Shown here one piece after another: positions 1 to 8,528 of a stretch of DNA of 64,000 nt (position 1 is its first letter; every line of letters begins with the position of its first letter). The notes beneath the pieces were generated by a model that was not told the origin of the DNA, did no database searches, and was given only the letters and a program-made list of their open reading frames with translations. The stretch spans positions 1-64,000 of the forward strand of contig NZ_WHMA01000015.1 in assembly GCF_010994375.1 (NCBI RefSeq), in the 5' to 3' direction. Made by a program: the position numbers and the translations under genes. The stretch is from Halomonas sp. NO4. Its GTDB lineage: Bacteria; Pseudomonadota; Gammaproteobacteria; Pseudomonadales; Halomonadaceae.

Positions 1-2012
1 AATCGATCAGTCAGACAGGACTGCCGCCTGACTTCCATCCACCAGATTTGACTATAACTCTGGCTGGCCACACGCCCCTCGAGCAGTACCACCTCTTTGC
101 TTCCGTACAGACGCTCAATCGTCAGCGCCCTTGGGAGTCGCTAGGAGCGAAGCACTTTCACTATGTCGTTATCGATGAGGCCCATCATGGTGCTGCTAGC
201 AGTTACCGAGGTCTGCTAGACGAACTAAGCCCTAGACTGCTGCTGGGGCTGACTGCCACGCCGGAACGTCAGGATGGCAGCAGCATCCTGCCGGACTTTG
301 ACGGTGAGTTCGCCGCGCAGATCCGCCTTCCCGAGGCGCTGGAAGAGAAGCTGCTGTGTCCCTTTCACTATTTCGGCGTCAGCGACAGCGTCGATCTCAG
401 TGACGATCGCCTTTGGCAGAATGGCCACTATGACAGCCGCCAGCTGGAAAACCTGCTGACCGGCGATGACTTCCGAGCCTGGCAGCGAGTGGATACCGTC
501 CGGCAGGCGCTGGCGCGCTATCAGCCCGACTTGCAAGGCGTGCGCGCGGTGGGGTTCTGCGCCGGTGTGCGTCACGCCGAGTACATGGCCGAGTGCTTTA
601 ATCAACTGGGCGAGGAGTACCGCGCCGCTGTCCTGCTGGGGCATACGCCGCCTGAGCGACGTGACGAGCGTTTGCGCGCCTTTCGCGAGGGCCGGCTGCC
701 GTTCCTGTTTACTGTCGATGTCCTCAGCGAGGGCGTGGATGTGCCCGACATCAACCTGGTGATGTTCCTGCGTCCCACCGAGAGTCTCACGGTCTTCCTG
801 CAGCAATTGGGGCGTGGGCTGCGTCATGCGCCCGGCAAGGAGTGCCTAACCGTGCTCGACTTCGTCGGGCAGACCCACCGGCGATATCGGCTGGATACCA
901 AGTTTACTGCGCTGCTTTCCGGACAGCGTCAGCGGCTGGATCGTGAAGTGGAGGCCGACTTCCCGAGCCTGCCGCCCGGCTGCAGTATCCAGCTCGAGAG
1001 GGTGGCTCGCGAGCGGGTGCTGGGAAAAATTCGCTCAGTGCTCAATGATTTAAATCATTTTATTCCGGAGACCCTGCGAACCTGGTCTCAAGAGGTGGGC
1101 AAACCGCTCACCTTTGGCCGTTTCCTGGAGGTGACCGGCCTCTCTCCGGTTCAGGTGCTAGCCCCGCGAAGCTGGTCGGCGTGGAAAGCTAAGGCCGAAT
1201 GTAGGCCGCCACCCAACGACCCCGATCTTGACCAGGCGCGCAAGGCCTTAGCACGTATCGCCCTGCGTAGCGACCCGGCACTCCTCAAGGCCATCGAAGA
1301 TCTCGGTAAAACCGATGACCAGGTAGATGAGCCGACGGGACGCTACGACGCTGCCAAGAAGACCGCGCTCCATTATCTGCTCTGGGGCAGAAAGGGCGCG
1401 GCGGTTGGCGTTGACGACCTCGACCAGTCGCTGCAGAAGTGGCGAGCAAACCCCAGCGTGGCGGCGGATGCAGCTGAGATCGCCGCTTGGCGGCGCGAGC
1501 ATCAGCATGTGCCGATGCACAGGCTCGACGAGCTTCCTTTCGAGTGTGACCTTCTGTTGCATGGCGCCTACGGGACCCCCGAGATAAAGTCCCTGCTGGG
1601 CTTGGCCAGCCTGGAAAAGCCAGGAGCCACCGGTGTAGGTGTCATCCATGCCAAGCAAATCCGCGCCTATATTCACCTAGTCACGTTCCGAAAGGATGAG
1701 CGCGATTTTTCGCCGACCACGCGCTATCGCGACTATCCCATCAGCCCTACGCTTCTGCACTGGGAAAGCCAGTCGAATACGACCCAGGCAAGCGGCGCCG
1801 GGCAGAATTATCTCCACTTCAAAGAGCGTGGCTATACCATCCTGTTCTTTGCCCGCTTGACCAAGCGCATCGAAGGTGAGACGGCTCCCTTTATCTTCCT
1901 GGGGCCGGCAAAGGCGCTGAAGAGCTACCAGGGCGATCGCCCGATCGCAATGACCTGGGAGCTGAAGTACCCGATGCCTGCGGAACTTTTCGAAGAGGCG
2001 AGGCCGGCATAG
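1..2012 (+). CDS. DEAH-box helicase with DUF3427-like C-terminus, 5' end cut by window
   Basis: The frame is open to the first base with no stop, so the N-terminus lies outside the window; the first in-window TTG (48) should not be taken as the true start. Visible are the DEAH motif II (VIDEAHH, near 168-190), motif III (LTATPER, near 248-268), the helicase C lobe with SEGVDVPDINLV and QQLGRGLRH (near 730-830), then a roughly 400-residue tail. The last 150 residues (PEIKSLLGL, FLGPAKALKSYQG) resemble the DUF3427 domain found behind superfamily 2 helicases that often carry an N-terminal PLD nuclease. Such proteins are common in genomic islands. The gene is visibly less GC-rich than the rest of the window and uses codons such as CTA and TTA-type leucines more often, suggesting transfer. 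DNA or RNA substrate is unknown. Confidence 0.85.
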   Translation, partial: SISQTGLPPDFHPPDLTITLAGHTPLEQYHLFASVQTLNRQRPWESLGAKHFHYVVIDEAHHGAASSYRGLLDELSPRLLLGLTATPERQDGSSILPDFDGEFAAQIRLPEALEEKLLCPFHYFGVSDSVDLSDDRLWQNGHYDSRQLENLLTGDDFRAWQRVDTVRQALARYQPDLQGVRAVGFCAGVRHAEYMAECFNQLGEEYRAAVLLGHTPPERRDERLRAFREGRLPFLFTVDVLSEGVDVPDINLVMFLRPTESLTVFLQQLGRGLRHAPGKECLTVLDFVGQTHRRYRLDTKFTALLSGQRQRLDREVEADFPSLPPGCSIQLERVARERVLGKIRSVLNDLNHFIPETLRTWSQEVGKPLTFGRFLEVTGLSPVQVLAPRSWSAWKAKAECRPPPNDPDLDQARKALARIALRSDPALLKAIEDLGKTDDQVDEPTGRYDAAKKTALHYLLWGRKGAAVGVDDLDQSLQKWRANPSVAADAAEIAAWRREHQHVPMHRLDELPFECDLLLHGAYGTPEIKSLLGLASLEKPGATGVGVIHAKQIRAYIHLVTFRKDERDFSPTTRYRDYPISPTLLHWESQSNTTQASGAGQNYLHFKERGYTILFFARLTKRIEGETAPFIFLGPAKALKSYQGDRPIAMTWELKYPMPAELFEEARPA

Positions 2013-2062
2013 TGCCCGAGAGGCGAGGTGAAAGTCTGTGAGCTTCGACCTTTGCAGGTATG

Positions 2063-2078
2063 TTGACGTTAACGTTAA
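2063..2078. promoter_or_regulatory. Near-perfect 16-bp palindrome, MerR/LiuR-type operator candidate
   Basis: TTGACGTTAACGTTAA has the perfect core ACGTTAACGT (2066-2075) and matching TT/AA ends, with one mismatch. It lies about 48 bp before the ATG at 2126. It resembles the LiuR consensus of proteobacteria (TTTACGTTAACGTAAA type). That a MerR-family protein binds here is inference. Confidence 0.45.
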
Positions 2079-2125
2079 CTGCTATCGTGGTGCCGTTGAC
2101 AACAACCACAAGGCCAGGAGCCACC

Positions 2126-2713
2126 ATGTCCAACGCCATCAGCCGCTTCCCCGTGCCCGAGGATATCCAGGACCTGCCCGCGGATATCCGCGACGCCATC
2201 CTCGCCGTCCAGGAGAAGGCGGGCTTCGTGCCCAATGTCTTCCTGATGCTGGCCCATCGGCCCGACGAGTTCCGCGCCTTCTTCGCCTACCACGACGCCC
2301 TGATGGAGCGCGAGTCCGACACCCTCTCCAAGGCGGAGAAGGAGATGATCGTGGTGGCCACCAGCGCCCGCAACCGCTGCCTCTACTGCGTGGTCGCGCA
2401 CGGCGCGCTGGTGCGCATCTACAGCAAGAATCCGCTGCTCGCCGATCAAGTGGCCGTCAATCACCGCACCGCGCCGATCAGCGAGCGCCATCGGGTGATG
2501 CTCGACTTCGCCCTGTACTGCGGCCTGGAGTTGGGGGAGCTCACGGATGAGTGGGAGTCGCGCCTGATCGAGGTCGGCTTCACCTGCAACGACATCTGGG
2601 ATATCGGCGCCATCGCCGCCTTCTTCGCCCTCTCCAACCGCCTGGTGACCCTAACCGGCACGCCGCCCAACCCGGAGTTCTACCTGATGGGGCGGGTGCC
2701 GCGGGAGAAGTGA
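2126..2713 (+). CDS. AhpD-like peroxidase-related protein (carboxymuconolactone decarboxylase fold)
   Basis: A 195-residue protein with the helical AhpD/CMD fold. The redox signature CLYCVVAH sits near residues 90-97, with the Cys-x-x-Cys pair and following His that mark alkylhydroperoxidase-like proteins; the preceding basic/acidic helix KAEKEMIVVATS also fits. It matches the uncharacterised peroxidase-related subfamily. Length is usual for that group. The ATG at 2126 is chosen over upstream in-frame starts because AGGAG (2116-2120) lies six bases before it. The gene stands alone behind a 16-bp palindrome. The physiological substrate is unknown; a role in peroxide or electrophile defence is inference. 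Confidence 0.85.
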   Translation: MSNAISRFPVPEDIQDLPADIRDAILAVQEKAGFVPNVFLMLAHRPDEFRAFFAYHDALMERESDTLSKAEKEMIVVATSARNRCLYCVVAHGALVRIYSKNPLLADQVAVNHRTAPISERHRVMLDFALYCGLELGELTDEWESRLIEVGFTCNDIWDIGAIAAFFALSNRLVTLTGTPPNPEFYLMGRVPREK

Positions 2714-2748
2714 GGCGGTCGTGTGTGGAGGATGCCCATCGTTGGCGC

Positions 2749-3435
2749 TCAGTACTGAGGTGCGACCTGGCACTCCTCCAGCAGCTGCAGCACCGGCGCC
2801 AGCTGGCTGATGTGCAGTACCAGTAGGCTGTCGCCGCTGGTCCCTTGGGTCGGGGCCACCACCGCGAACTCGCCTTCCTCGACATGGAACTCGTGCACCT
2901 CGCGCGGGCCGTCGGGCGTTTCGCAGTAAATGGAGCGGTAGGTGTCGTCCTCGCCGTAGGTGAGGCGGTGGTAGACCTTGAAGAAGGTGTAGAGGTAGAG
3001 CCCCTGCTCGAAGGCGGGCCAGCGGGCGGGGATGGTGCGCGTTTCCTCATCGAGGTGCTGACCCCGGGCCTCGGCGAGGGCGATCGCCTCGGCCAGCGGC
3101 TCGGCGAGCAGGGAGGTGGCGTCGTCCTGGGGCAGCGGCTGCTGGTCCTCGAGGGCTTGTTGGTAGCGCTGCGTCACCGCTGTGAAGTCGTCCAGCGAGG
3201 CGATGCGATGGTCGCTGTGCTTCAGCTCGGCTGGCTCGAACCCGCCGTTTTCCCAGCCATGGATGATGCGCACCCGGAGCCGCTCTTGCTTCATGGGCCG
3301 CTGGATCAAGGTATCGATGGCCACGCGCAGGTGCAGCAGCCGTTCGATGACCTCGTTGTCGAAGGCGGTGTAGGGCTCGGCAAAGATGGCGTGAAGGCGG
3401 CCGGGGGCGTGTTCCTTGGCTTCGGTGTAGGGCAT
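2749..3435 (-). CDS. Conserved hypothetical protein, cytoplasmic
   Basis: 228 residues, acidic, without a signal peptide or membrane segments. I do not recognise a family. The N-terminal third (EPYTAFDNEVIERLLHLR) looks helical, and the C-terminal half is rich in beta-forming segments (EVHEFHVEEGEFAVVAP). It is convergent with the AhpD-like gene and divergent from the thiamine-riboswitch gene. Codon use matches the high-GC neighbours and the frame is uninterrupted, so the gene is probably real. No function is proposed. Confidence 0.65.
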   Translation of the reverse strand: MPYTEAKEHAPGRLHAIFAEPYTAFDNEVIERLLHLRVAIDTLIQRPMKQERLRVRIIHGWENGGFEPAELKHSDHRIASLDDFTAVTQRYQQALEDQQPLPQDDATSLLAEPLAEAIALAEARGQHLDEETRTIPARWPAFEQGLYLYTFFKVYHRLTYGEDDTYRSIYCETPDGPREVHEFHVEEGEFAVVAPTQGTSGDSLLVLHISQLAPVLQLLEECQVAPQY

Positions 3436-3589
3436 GGGCGGGTCTCGGTGTCGCTGGCGTCCGACGGGTGGTGGTCGCCAGTATGACCATTGGCGGCTGC
3501 TGATGGAAGCTTGACTCGACTTTACAGGGGCCTCGCCACGGCCGAAGATGATCGGCTGGCCTGTTTAGGCCACAATCCATTCACTGTCG

Positions 3590-3685
3590 CCAGGGGAGTC
3601 CCGGTTCGTTCCGCGAGACGGGGCTGAGAGAGCGCGAGGCGCTGACCCTGGAACCTGATCCGGTTCATACCGGCGGAGGAAGTGC
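3590..3685 (+). promoter_or_regulatory. TPP riboswitch (THI element)
   Basis: The conserved TPP-aptamer blocks occur in order: GGGGAGTCCCG at the 5' side, CTGAGA (3624-3629), GACCCT (3644-3649), GAACCTGATC (3651-3660), then GGTTCATACCGGCG and GGAGGAAG. These are the thi-box elements that bind the pyrimidine and the diphosphate. The 3' strand runs into the ribosome-binding site GGAGGA (3675-3680) for the ATG at 3689, so control is probably by RBS occlusion at the translational level. No separate terminator is seen. Confidence 0.93.
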
Positions 3686-3688
3686 GAC

Positions 3689-5077
3689 ATGCCCTACCTG
3701 ACGTCAGCCGTGCTCGGCGCGGCGCTCCTGTGCTTTGCGGTCCTGGGGCTGCGCGCCCGTCGAGCCGATGGCCCCCTCGACGACTACGTGACCGCGCGCA
3801 ACTCCCAGGGCGCCCAGACGCTCGGACTCTCCTTCCTGGCCTCGGGGATGGGGGCCTGGATTCTCTTTGCCCCGCCGGAGATCGGCGCCTTTGTCGGGCC
3901 CCTGGCGCTGGCCGGCTACGCCATCGGCTCGGCGCTGCCGTTCATCGTGCTGGGGTTCTACGGCCCGGCGATCCGCCGCCGCCTGCCCGAGGGGCGCAGC
4001 ATCGGCGAGTTCGCCGAGGCCTGTTACGGTGCCGGCGTGCGCCGCTGGGTGTCGCTGGTATCAGTCCTCTACATGGCCTGCTTCCTGGCCGCCGAGCTCA
4101 CTGCCATCGGCTCGATCACCGCGCTGCTCTCCGACGTGCCGCCGGCGCTGGTGGTGATGGGCGTGGCGGTGTCCACGCTGCTCTACACCGCAGTGGGCGG
4201 CCTGCGCGCGAGTCTTGCCACCGATCGCTGGCAGGGGTGGCTGTTGATCGCCCTGCTGGCCCTGGTGGGCGGGGTGGCGCTCACGCGACTGCCCGCCATG
4301 CCGGCCGATGCCAGCCTGCCAGCGATACCGGCCGGGAGTGCGCTCGGCGTGGCGCTGACGCTGATTATCGCCGTGACCGCGGCCAACCTCTTTCACCAGG
4401 GCTACTGGCAGCGAGTGTGGGCGGCGCGGGATGCGCGTGCCCTGGGCCGCGGCGCCTGGCTGGGGGGTGGTATCACCGTGGTCGTCGTGGCGGTGGTGGG
4501 TGGCCTGGGCATGCTGGCGGCCATGGCCGGGGTGGCGCTGGGCGAGCCGCCGATTCCCTTCTTCGCGCTGCTCAGCGAGGCGCCGGGCTGGCTGGCCCTG
4601 CCGGCGCTGGTGCTGGCGGTGACGCTGGTGGCCTCCAGCGTGGATACCTTGCAGAACGGTATCGCCTCGCTGGTGGTGGCGGGCGGCGGCCGGCAGGGGT
4701 TGTCGATTCGCGCGGCGCGGCTGGTCACCGTGGGACTGATGGTGCCGGTGGTGGTCGTGGCGCTGCAGGGGCTCTCGGTGCTGCGCCTCTTCCTGATCGC
4801 CGACCTGCTGTGTGCAGCGATCGTGGTGCCGGTGCTGCTGGGGCTGTGGCGGCGCATGAGCCCGCTGGCGGCCGTGGCCGGTGGGGTGGCCGGGCTCGCC
4901 GGCGCCGTGCTGCCGGGCTGGGTGGCCCAAGGGAGCCTTTCGGCCGGCCTGCTGGCGGCGAGCTTTCCCGGCGGGGTGCCGACCCTGCCGCCCTTCCTGG
5001 GGGCGCTGCTTGCCTCTAGCCTGATCAGCCTGCTGATCGCCTGGGCACGTCCGGCTCGGCGTGGCGGCACGCCCTGA
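3689..5077 (+). CDS. Sodium:solute symporter family permease under TPP control (thiamine/HMP-type transporter)
   Basis: 462 residues with about 12-13 hydrophobic segments throughout, typical of the SSS family. GLSFLASGMGAWILFAPPEIGA near residues 48-69 corresponds to TM2 of the family, which contributes to the sodium site. The start is fixed by GGAGGA nine bases upstream and lies right after a TPP riboswitch. The riboswitch argues that the substrate is thiamine or a precursor such as hydroxymethylpyrimidine; SSS-family members behind thi boxes have been predicted as such transporters by comparative genomics. No thiamine biosynthesis genes adjoin it, so this looks like a stand-alone uptake gene. 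The exact substrate is inference. Confidence 0.82.
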   Translation: MPYLTSAVLGAALLCFAVLGLRARRADGPLDDYVTARNSQGAQTLGLSFLASGMGAWILFAPPEIGAFVGPLALAGYAIGSALPFIVLGFYGPAIRRRLPEGRSIGEFAEACYGAGVRRWVSLVSVLYMACFLAAELTAIGSITALLSDVPPALVVMGVAVSTLLYTAVGGLRASLATDRWQGWLLIALLALVGGVALTRLPAMPADASLPAIPAGSALGVALTLIIAVTAANLFHQGYWQRVWAARDARALGRGAWLGGGITVVVVAVVGGLGMLAAMAGVALGEPPIPFFALLSEAPGWLALPALVLAVTLVASSVDTLQNGIASLVVAGGGRQGLSIRAARLVTVGLMVPVVVVALQGLSVLRLFLIADLLCAAIVVPVLLGLWRRMSPLAAVAGGVAGLAGAVLPGWVAQGSLSAGLLAASFPGGVPTLPPFLGALLASSLISLLIAWARPARRGGTP

Positions 5078-5108
5078 GGCGTGCCGCGGCGCGACTGGCG
5101 AGAGGCCG

Positions 5109-5774
5109 TTACTGCGAGAGCGCGGAGCCCATCATCTCCTCGAAGCTCTGAGCATCCTCGGGGAGTTCGAAGCGCGAGGCGTCCGGGCTTTCGTCGCTGA
5201 GTGAGGTGAGGCGGAAGCGGTCGCCGAAGCGCAGCAGCCCCAGTTCGCGCTCGGCCAGGGCGACGGCGATGGCGTCCGGTTCGTCGGTCATGGACTGCTG
5301 GTAGGCATCGAAGCCGGCCGAGAGCTCACGCACCCGGGTGTCGTCGCTGAGCACCAGCTCGTCCTCGTGCCGGTTGCCGGCCTTGTCCGTCCATGTCAGC
5401 TGGTAGACCTCCCCTTCGATGCCGGCCACGGTCTCCGTCTCGCCGCTGGCCTCGAGGGTGTTGACTTCGCTGGCCTGCTGACCGGCAATCGCCGCGTCGT
5501 TGCCGCCCAGTCCCTCGGCCATGGCCTTGAGCTTGGCCATCTCCATGATCACGGTCTGCCCCTGCATCTCGCTGACCATGTAGCCCTTGCCCTCCTTGAG
5601 CAGCATGAAGCCGGCCTGGGGCTGGCCGGGGAAGTCCATTCGCAGGTTGTCTCCGGCCCAGCTCACTTCCATGGTGGCGTGGTTCTGGCCACTGCCGCTT
5701 TCCATGGTGGCCTGGCCGTCGGCGAGGGCGGGCAGGGCGGTGGCCATCAGCAGGCCGGCGATGAGAGCACGCAT
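5109..5774 (-). CDS. Exported hypothetical protein (DUF4412-like)
   Basis: 221 residues beginning with a clear Sec signal peptide (MRALIAGLLMATALPALADG, cleavage after ALA near residue 18). The mature part is Met-, Gly- and acidic-rich with alternating beta-strand-like segments (LRMDFPGQPQAGFMLLKEGKGYMVSE), reminiscent of small periplasmic DUF4412-type proteins that measure-fold as LolA/LolB-like beta structures. Function is unknown. It converges on the symporter gene and is divergent from ilvD. Confidence 0.7.
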   Translation of the reverse strand: MRALIAGLLMATALPALADGQATMESGSGQNHATMEVSWAGDNLRMDFPGQPQAGFMLLKEGKGYMVSEMQGQTVIMEMAKLKAMAEGLGGNDAAIAGQQASEVNTLEASGETETVAGIEGEVYQLTWTDKAGNRHEDELVLSDDTRVRELSAGFDAYQQSMTDEPDAIAVALAERELGLLRFGDRFRLTSLSDESPDASRFELPEDAQSFEEMMGSALSQ

Positions 5775-5974
5775 GGTGTCGCTCCTTGTGGGTTGGGGTG
5801 TCGTTGCCGGCGCGCGGCCGGGTCTGCCGACTGCCTAGGGTAGCAGGGTGACGGCGGGGAAGGGGAATCGGCGAATCGCGCCGTGCTCCGTCAGCGTGCT
5901 GCGCACGGTTGCCAGGCGGCGCCGAGGCGGCCACCCTCTGTAGATCACCCCTGACACAACCGAGGAGGCCGCCC

Positions 5975-7663
5975 ATGAGCGATACGCCCGAGGATTCACG
6001 CCGCCGCCACTCCGCCCCGGTGGTGGACGGCGTCGGCAAGTCGGCCAGCCGTGCCATGCTGCGTGCGGTGGGCTTCACCGACAGCGACTTCACCAAGCCC
6101 CAGGTGGGCATCGCCTCCACCTGGAGCAACGTCACGCCCTGCAACAGCCATATCGGCGAACTGGCCGAACACGCCTGCACCGGGGCCGACGCGGCCGGCG
6201 GCAAGGGGGTGGTCTTCAACACCATCACCATCTCCGACGGCATTGCCAACGGCACCGAGGGCATGAAGTACTCGCTGGTCTCGCGCGAGGTGATCGCCGA
6301 CTCCATCGAGACGGTGGCCGGCTGCGAGGGCTTCGACGGCTTGGTGGCGATCGGCGGCTGTGACAAAAACATGCCGGGCTGCCTGATGGGGCTGGCGCGG
6401 CTCGACCGGCCGAGCGTGTTCGTCTACGGCGGCACCATCCTGCCGGGCAAGGGGCATACCGACATCGTCTCGGTGTTCGAGGCCATGGGGGCCCATTCGC
6501 GCGGCGATCTCGACCTCATCGAGCTCAAGCAGATCGAGGAGACGGCGATTCCCGGGCCCGGCTCCTGCGGTGGCATGTACACCGCCAACACCATGGCCTC
6601 GGCCATCGAGGCGCTGGGCATGAGCCTGCCGGGCAGTTCGGCGCAGAATGCGGTCTCCAGCGAGAAGCGTGCCGACTGCGAGGCGGCCGGTGCCGCCGTG
6701 CTCGAGCTGCTCGAGCGCGATCTCAAGCCCTCGGACATCATGACCCGCCAGGCCTTCGAGAACGCCATCACCGTGGTGATCGCACTCGGCGGTTCCACCA
6801 ACGCCGTGCTGCACCTGATCGCCATGGCGCGCACCCTTGGCGTCAAGGTATCGCTTGCCGACTTCACCGCGATCGGTAAGCGCGTGCCGGTGCTTGCCGA
6901 CCTGCGACCCAGCGGCCACTACATGATGAGCGAGCTGGTCGAGATCGGCGGCATCCAGCCGCTGATGAAGACGCTGCTCGATGCGGGCATGCTCCACGGC
7001 GACTGCCTGACGGTGACGGGCCAGACGCTTGCCGAGAACCTCGCCGACGTCGAACCCTACCCCGAGGACCAGCAGATCATTGCGCCCCTGGACAGGCCCG
7101 TGAAGGCCGAGAGCCACCTGCGCATCCTCTACGGCAACCTGGCCCCGGAGGGGGCGGTGGCCAAGATTACCGGCAAGGAGGGCACCCGCTTCTCCGGCAC
7201 GGCACGCGTGTTCGGCTCCGAGGAGGAGGCCCAGGCGCGCATCAACGACGGCACCGTGGTGGCCGGCGACGTGGTAGTGATCCGCTACGAAGGACCCAAG
7301 GGCGGGCCGGGCATGCGCGAGATGCTCACTCCCACTTCGGCGATCATGGGCCGGGGCCTGGGCAGCGAGGTGGCCCTGATCACCGACGGGCGCTTCTCCG
7401 GGGGCAGCCACGGTTTCGTGGTGGGGCATGTGACGCCCGAGGCCTTCGACGGGGGCCCGCTGGCGCTGGTGGCGGATGGTGACACCATCACCATCGATGC
7501 CGAGGCCGACACCATCGAGGTGGCCCTCAGCGACGAGGAACTGATGCGCCGTCGCTCCGCCTGGCGCCAACCCGCACCGCGATACACCCGCGGTGTGCTG
7601 GCCAAGTATGCGCGGCAGGTCAGCTCGGCCAGCACCGGGGCGGTGACCGATCAAGAGGAGTGA
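5975..7663 (+). CDS. ilvD: Dihydroxy-acid dehydratase, [2Fe-2S] type
   Basis: 562 residues, the usual length. It dehydrates 2,3-dihydroxy-isovalerate and -methylvalerate in branched-chain amino acid synthesis. Cysteines near 56 (NVTPCNSH), 129 ([10 protein letters not shown]) and 198 ([14 protein letters not shown]) match the three ligands of the [2Fe-2S] enzymes of the IlvD/Edd family, and [17 protein letters not shown] near the C-terminus is the family signature. The ATG at 5975 is preceded by CGAGGAGG; the upstream in-frame extension has no RBS. It appears monocistronic. A sugar-acid dehydratase of the same family is the alternative, but overall similarity favours IlvD. Confidence 0.92.
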   Translation: MSDTPEDSRRRHSAPVVDGVGKSASRAMLRAVGFTDSDFTKPQVGIASTWSNVTPCNSHIGELAEHACTGADAAGGKGVVFNTITISDGIANGTEGMKYSLVSREVIADSIETVAGCEGFDGLVAIGGCDKNMPGCLMGLARLDRPSVFVYGGTILPGKGHTDIVSVFEAMGAHSRGDLDLIELKQIEETAIPGPGSCGGMYTANTMASAIEALGMSLPGSSAQNAVSSEKRADCEAAGAAVLELLERDLKPSDIMTRQAFENAITVVIALGGSTNAVLHLIAMARTLGVKVSLADFTAIGKRVPVLADLRPSGHYMMSELVEIGGIQPLMKTLLDAGMLHGDCLTVTGQTLAENLADVEPYPEDQQIIAPLDRPVKAESHLRILYGNLAPEGAVAKITGKEGTRFSGTARVFGSEEEAQARINDGTVVAGDVVVIRYEGPKGGPGMREMLTPTSAIMGRGLGSEVALITDGRFSGGSHGFVVGHVTPEAFDGGPLALVADGDTITIDAEADTIEVALSDEELMRRRSAWRQPAPRYTRGVLAKYARQVSSASTGAVTDQEE

Positions 7664-7669
7664 CGCGGG

Positions 7670-7694
7670 CCGACCTACCGTCGAGGGAGGTCGG
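7670..7694 (+). terminator. Weak hairpin after ilvD
   Basis: CCGACCT and AGGTCGG form a 7-bp stem around an 11-nt loop, just after the ilvD stop. There is no U-tract, so rho-independent function is doubtful. Confidence 0.35.
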
Positions 7695-7787
7695 GCGGTC
7701 CCCTGGTCGCGACGGTTGGCAAGCCGCTGGCACCTTGGCTAGGTTGAGGAGAAGAGGCCCAGCCAGTGTCACAGACCGGGAGGGAGA

Positions 7788-7976
7788 ATGCCCAAGGCGA
7801 GCAACAAGCAAGCACGCATCGAGCCCGTCTACGATGTCGACGGTATCCATCACAATGTCATCGGGTGGAACGTGGTCGACGAGACGGAACCCGAGAACGA
7901 GGTCATCGTCTCCCAGCACGACAGCAAGAAGGACGCTGTCCAGGCGGCCGAAGCTTACGAGCAGCGCGAGAACTGA
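7788..7976 (+). CDS. Small acidic hypothetical protein, DUF2188-like
   Basis: 62 residues preceded by a good RBS (GGGAGGGAG at 7778-7786). The pattern is a short beta-rich part (VDGIHHNVIGWNVVDE) followed by a strand and helix (VIVSQHDSKKDAVQAAEAYEQRE), loosely recalling the DUF2188 fold of small proteins in which a final helix carries DKKDAVQAA. Codon use is consistent with a translated gene. No function is known or proposed. Confidence 0.6.
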   Translation: MPKASNKQARIEPVYDVDGIHHNVIGWNVVDETEPENEVIVSQHDSKKDAVQAAEAYEQREN

Positions 7977-8118
7977 TCCGGTGCCCGCTGCTCGGGTAGG
8001 CGTTTGCCGCGCCCGCAGCTGCGAGTTCCTTGCCGGAAACCAACGAAGCCGGAAACCCACGAACGCCTCGTCGGAGTGACGAAGCGTTTCAGCGTGGGAG
8101 CAATCTCGAGACGGCTGG

Positions 8119-8397
8119 CTAGTGCGGGGCGCCCTCCGGGTCGATGGTGCGATAGACCAGGCGCAGTTCATCCACCGAGAGGTGTTCCAGGCGGCCGGCG
8201 AGCAGGTCGCTGATCTTCTGCACCGGCAGGCCAGCGCGGCGGGCGATTTCGCGGCTCCCGAGGTCGGAGACGGCGATCAGCCGGGTGACGATACGCATGA
8301 GGCGTGTACGTTTTTCCAGATCCCTGACGTCGAGGTCAGGGCAGCTAGGCGGAGGTTCACTGCGTTCCGCGCTGGTAATCGGACGTGCCGTACTCAT
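8119..8397 (-). CDS. HTH (XRE/HigA-like) protein, apparently an orphan
   Basis: 92 residues with an HTH at about 40-80 (LGSREIARRAGLPVQKISDLLAGRLEHLSVDELRLV). This matches the pattern of XRE-type antitoxins whose second helix reads Q-x-x-S-x-L-L-x-G-x-x-x-x-x-S. The N-terminal 25 residues are polar and low complexity. HigA-type antitoxins normally follow a toxin gene on the same strand, but the upstream 130 bp hold no intact toxin. It may therefore be a solitary regulator or the remnant of a toxin-antitoxin pair. Confidence 0.6.
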   Translation of the reverse strand: MSTARPITSAERSEPPPSCPDLDVRDLEKRTRLMRIVTRLIAVSDLGSREIARRAGLPVQKISDLLAGRLEHLSVDELRLVYRTIDPEGAPH

Positions 8398-8477
8398 GTT
8401 GCTCCATCAAGAAAATGACGACCTCCACATCATGGAAGGAAAGCGCACGTTTTGCCACCCCCGATTCGTCGTGAATT

Positions 8478-8501
8478 GACCGCCCCGCGGGAGGGGCGGT
8501 C
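8478..8501 (-). terminator. Hairpin downstream of the TonB receptor
   Basis: A perfect 9-bp GC-rich stem (GACCGCCCC / GGGGCGGTC) with a 6-nt loop lies about 28 bp after the TonB receptor stop. On the minus strand it is followed by AATTC rather than a clear T-run, so it is a plausible but imperfect terminator. Confidence 0.5.
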
Positions 8502-8528
8502 GGGAAGCGCTGGTTCGGAAGTGTCAGA

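Noticed and set aside
5996-7654. 552-codon minus-strand open frame opposite ilvD
   Set aside because: Shadow of the IlvD gene, His/Gly/Ala-rich with no recognisable domain and no RBS.
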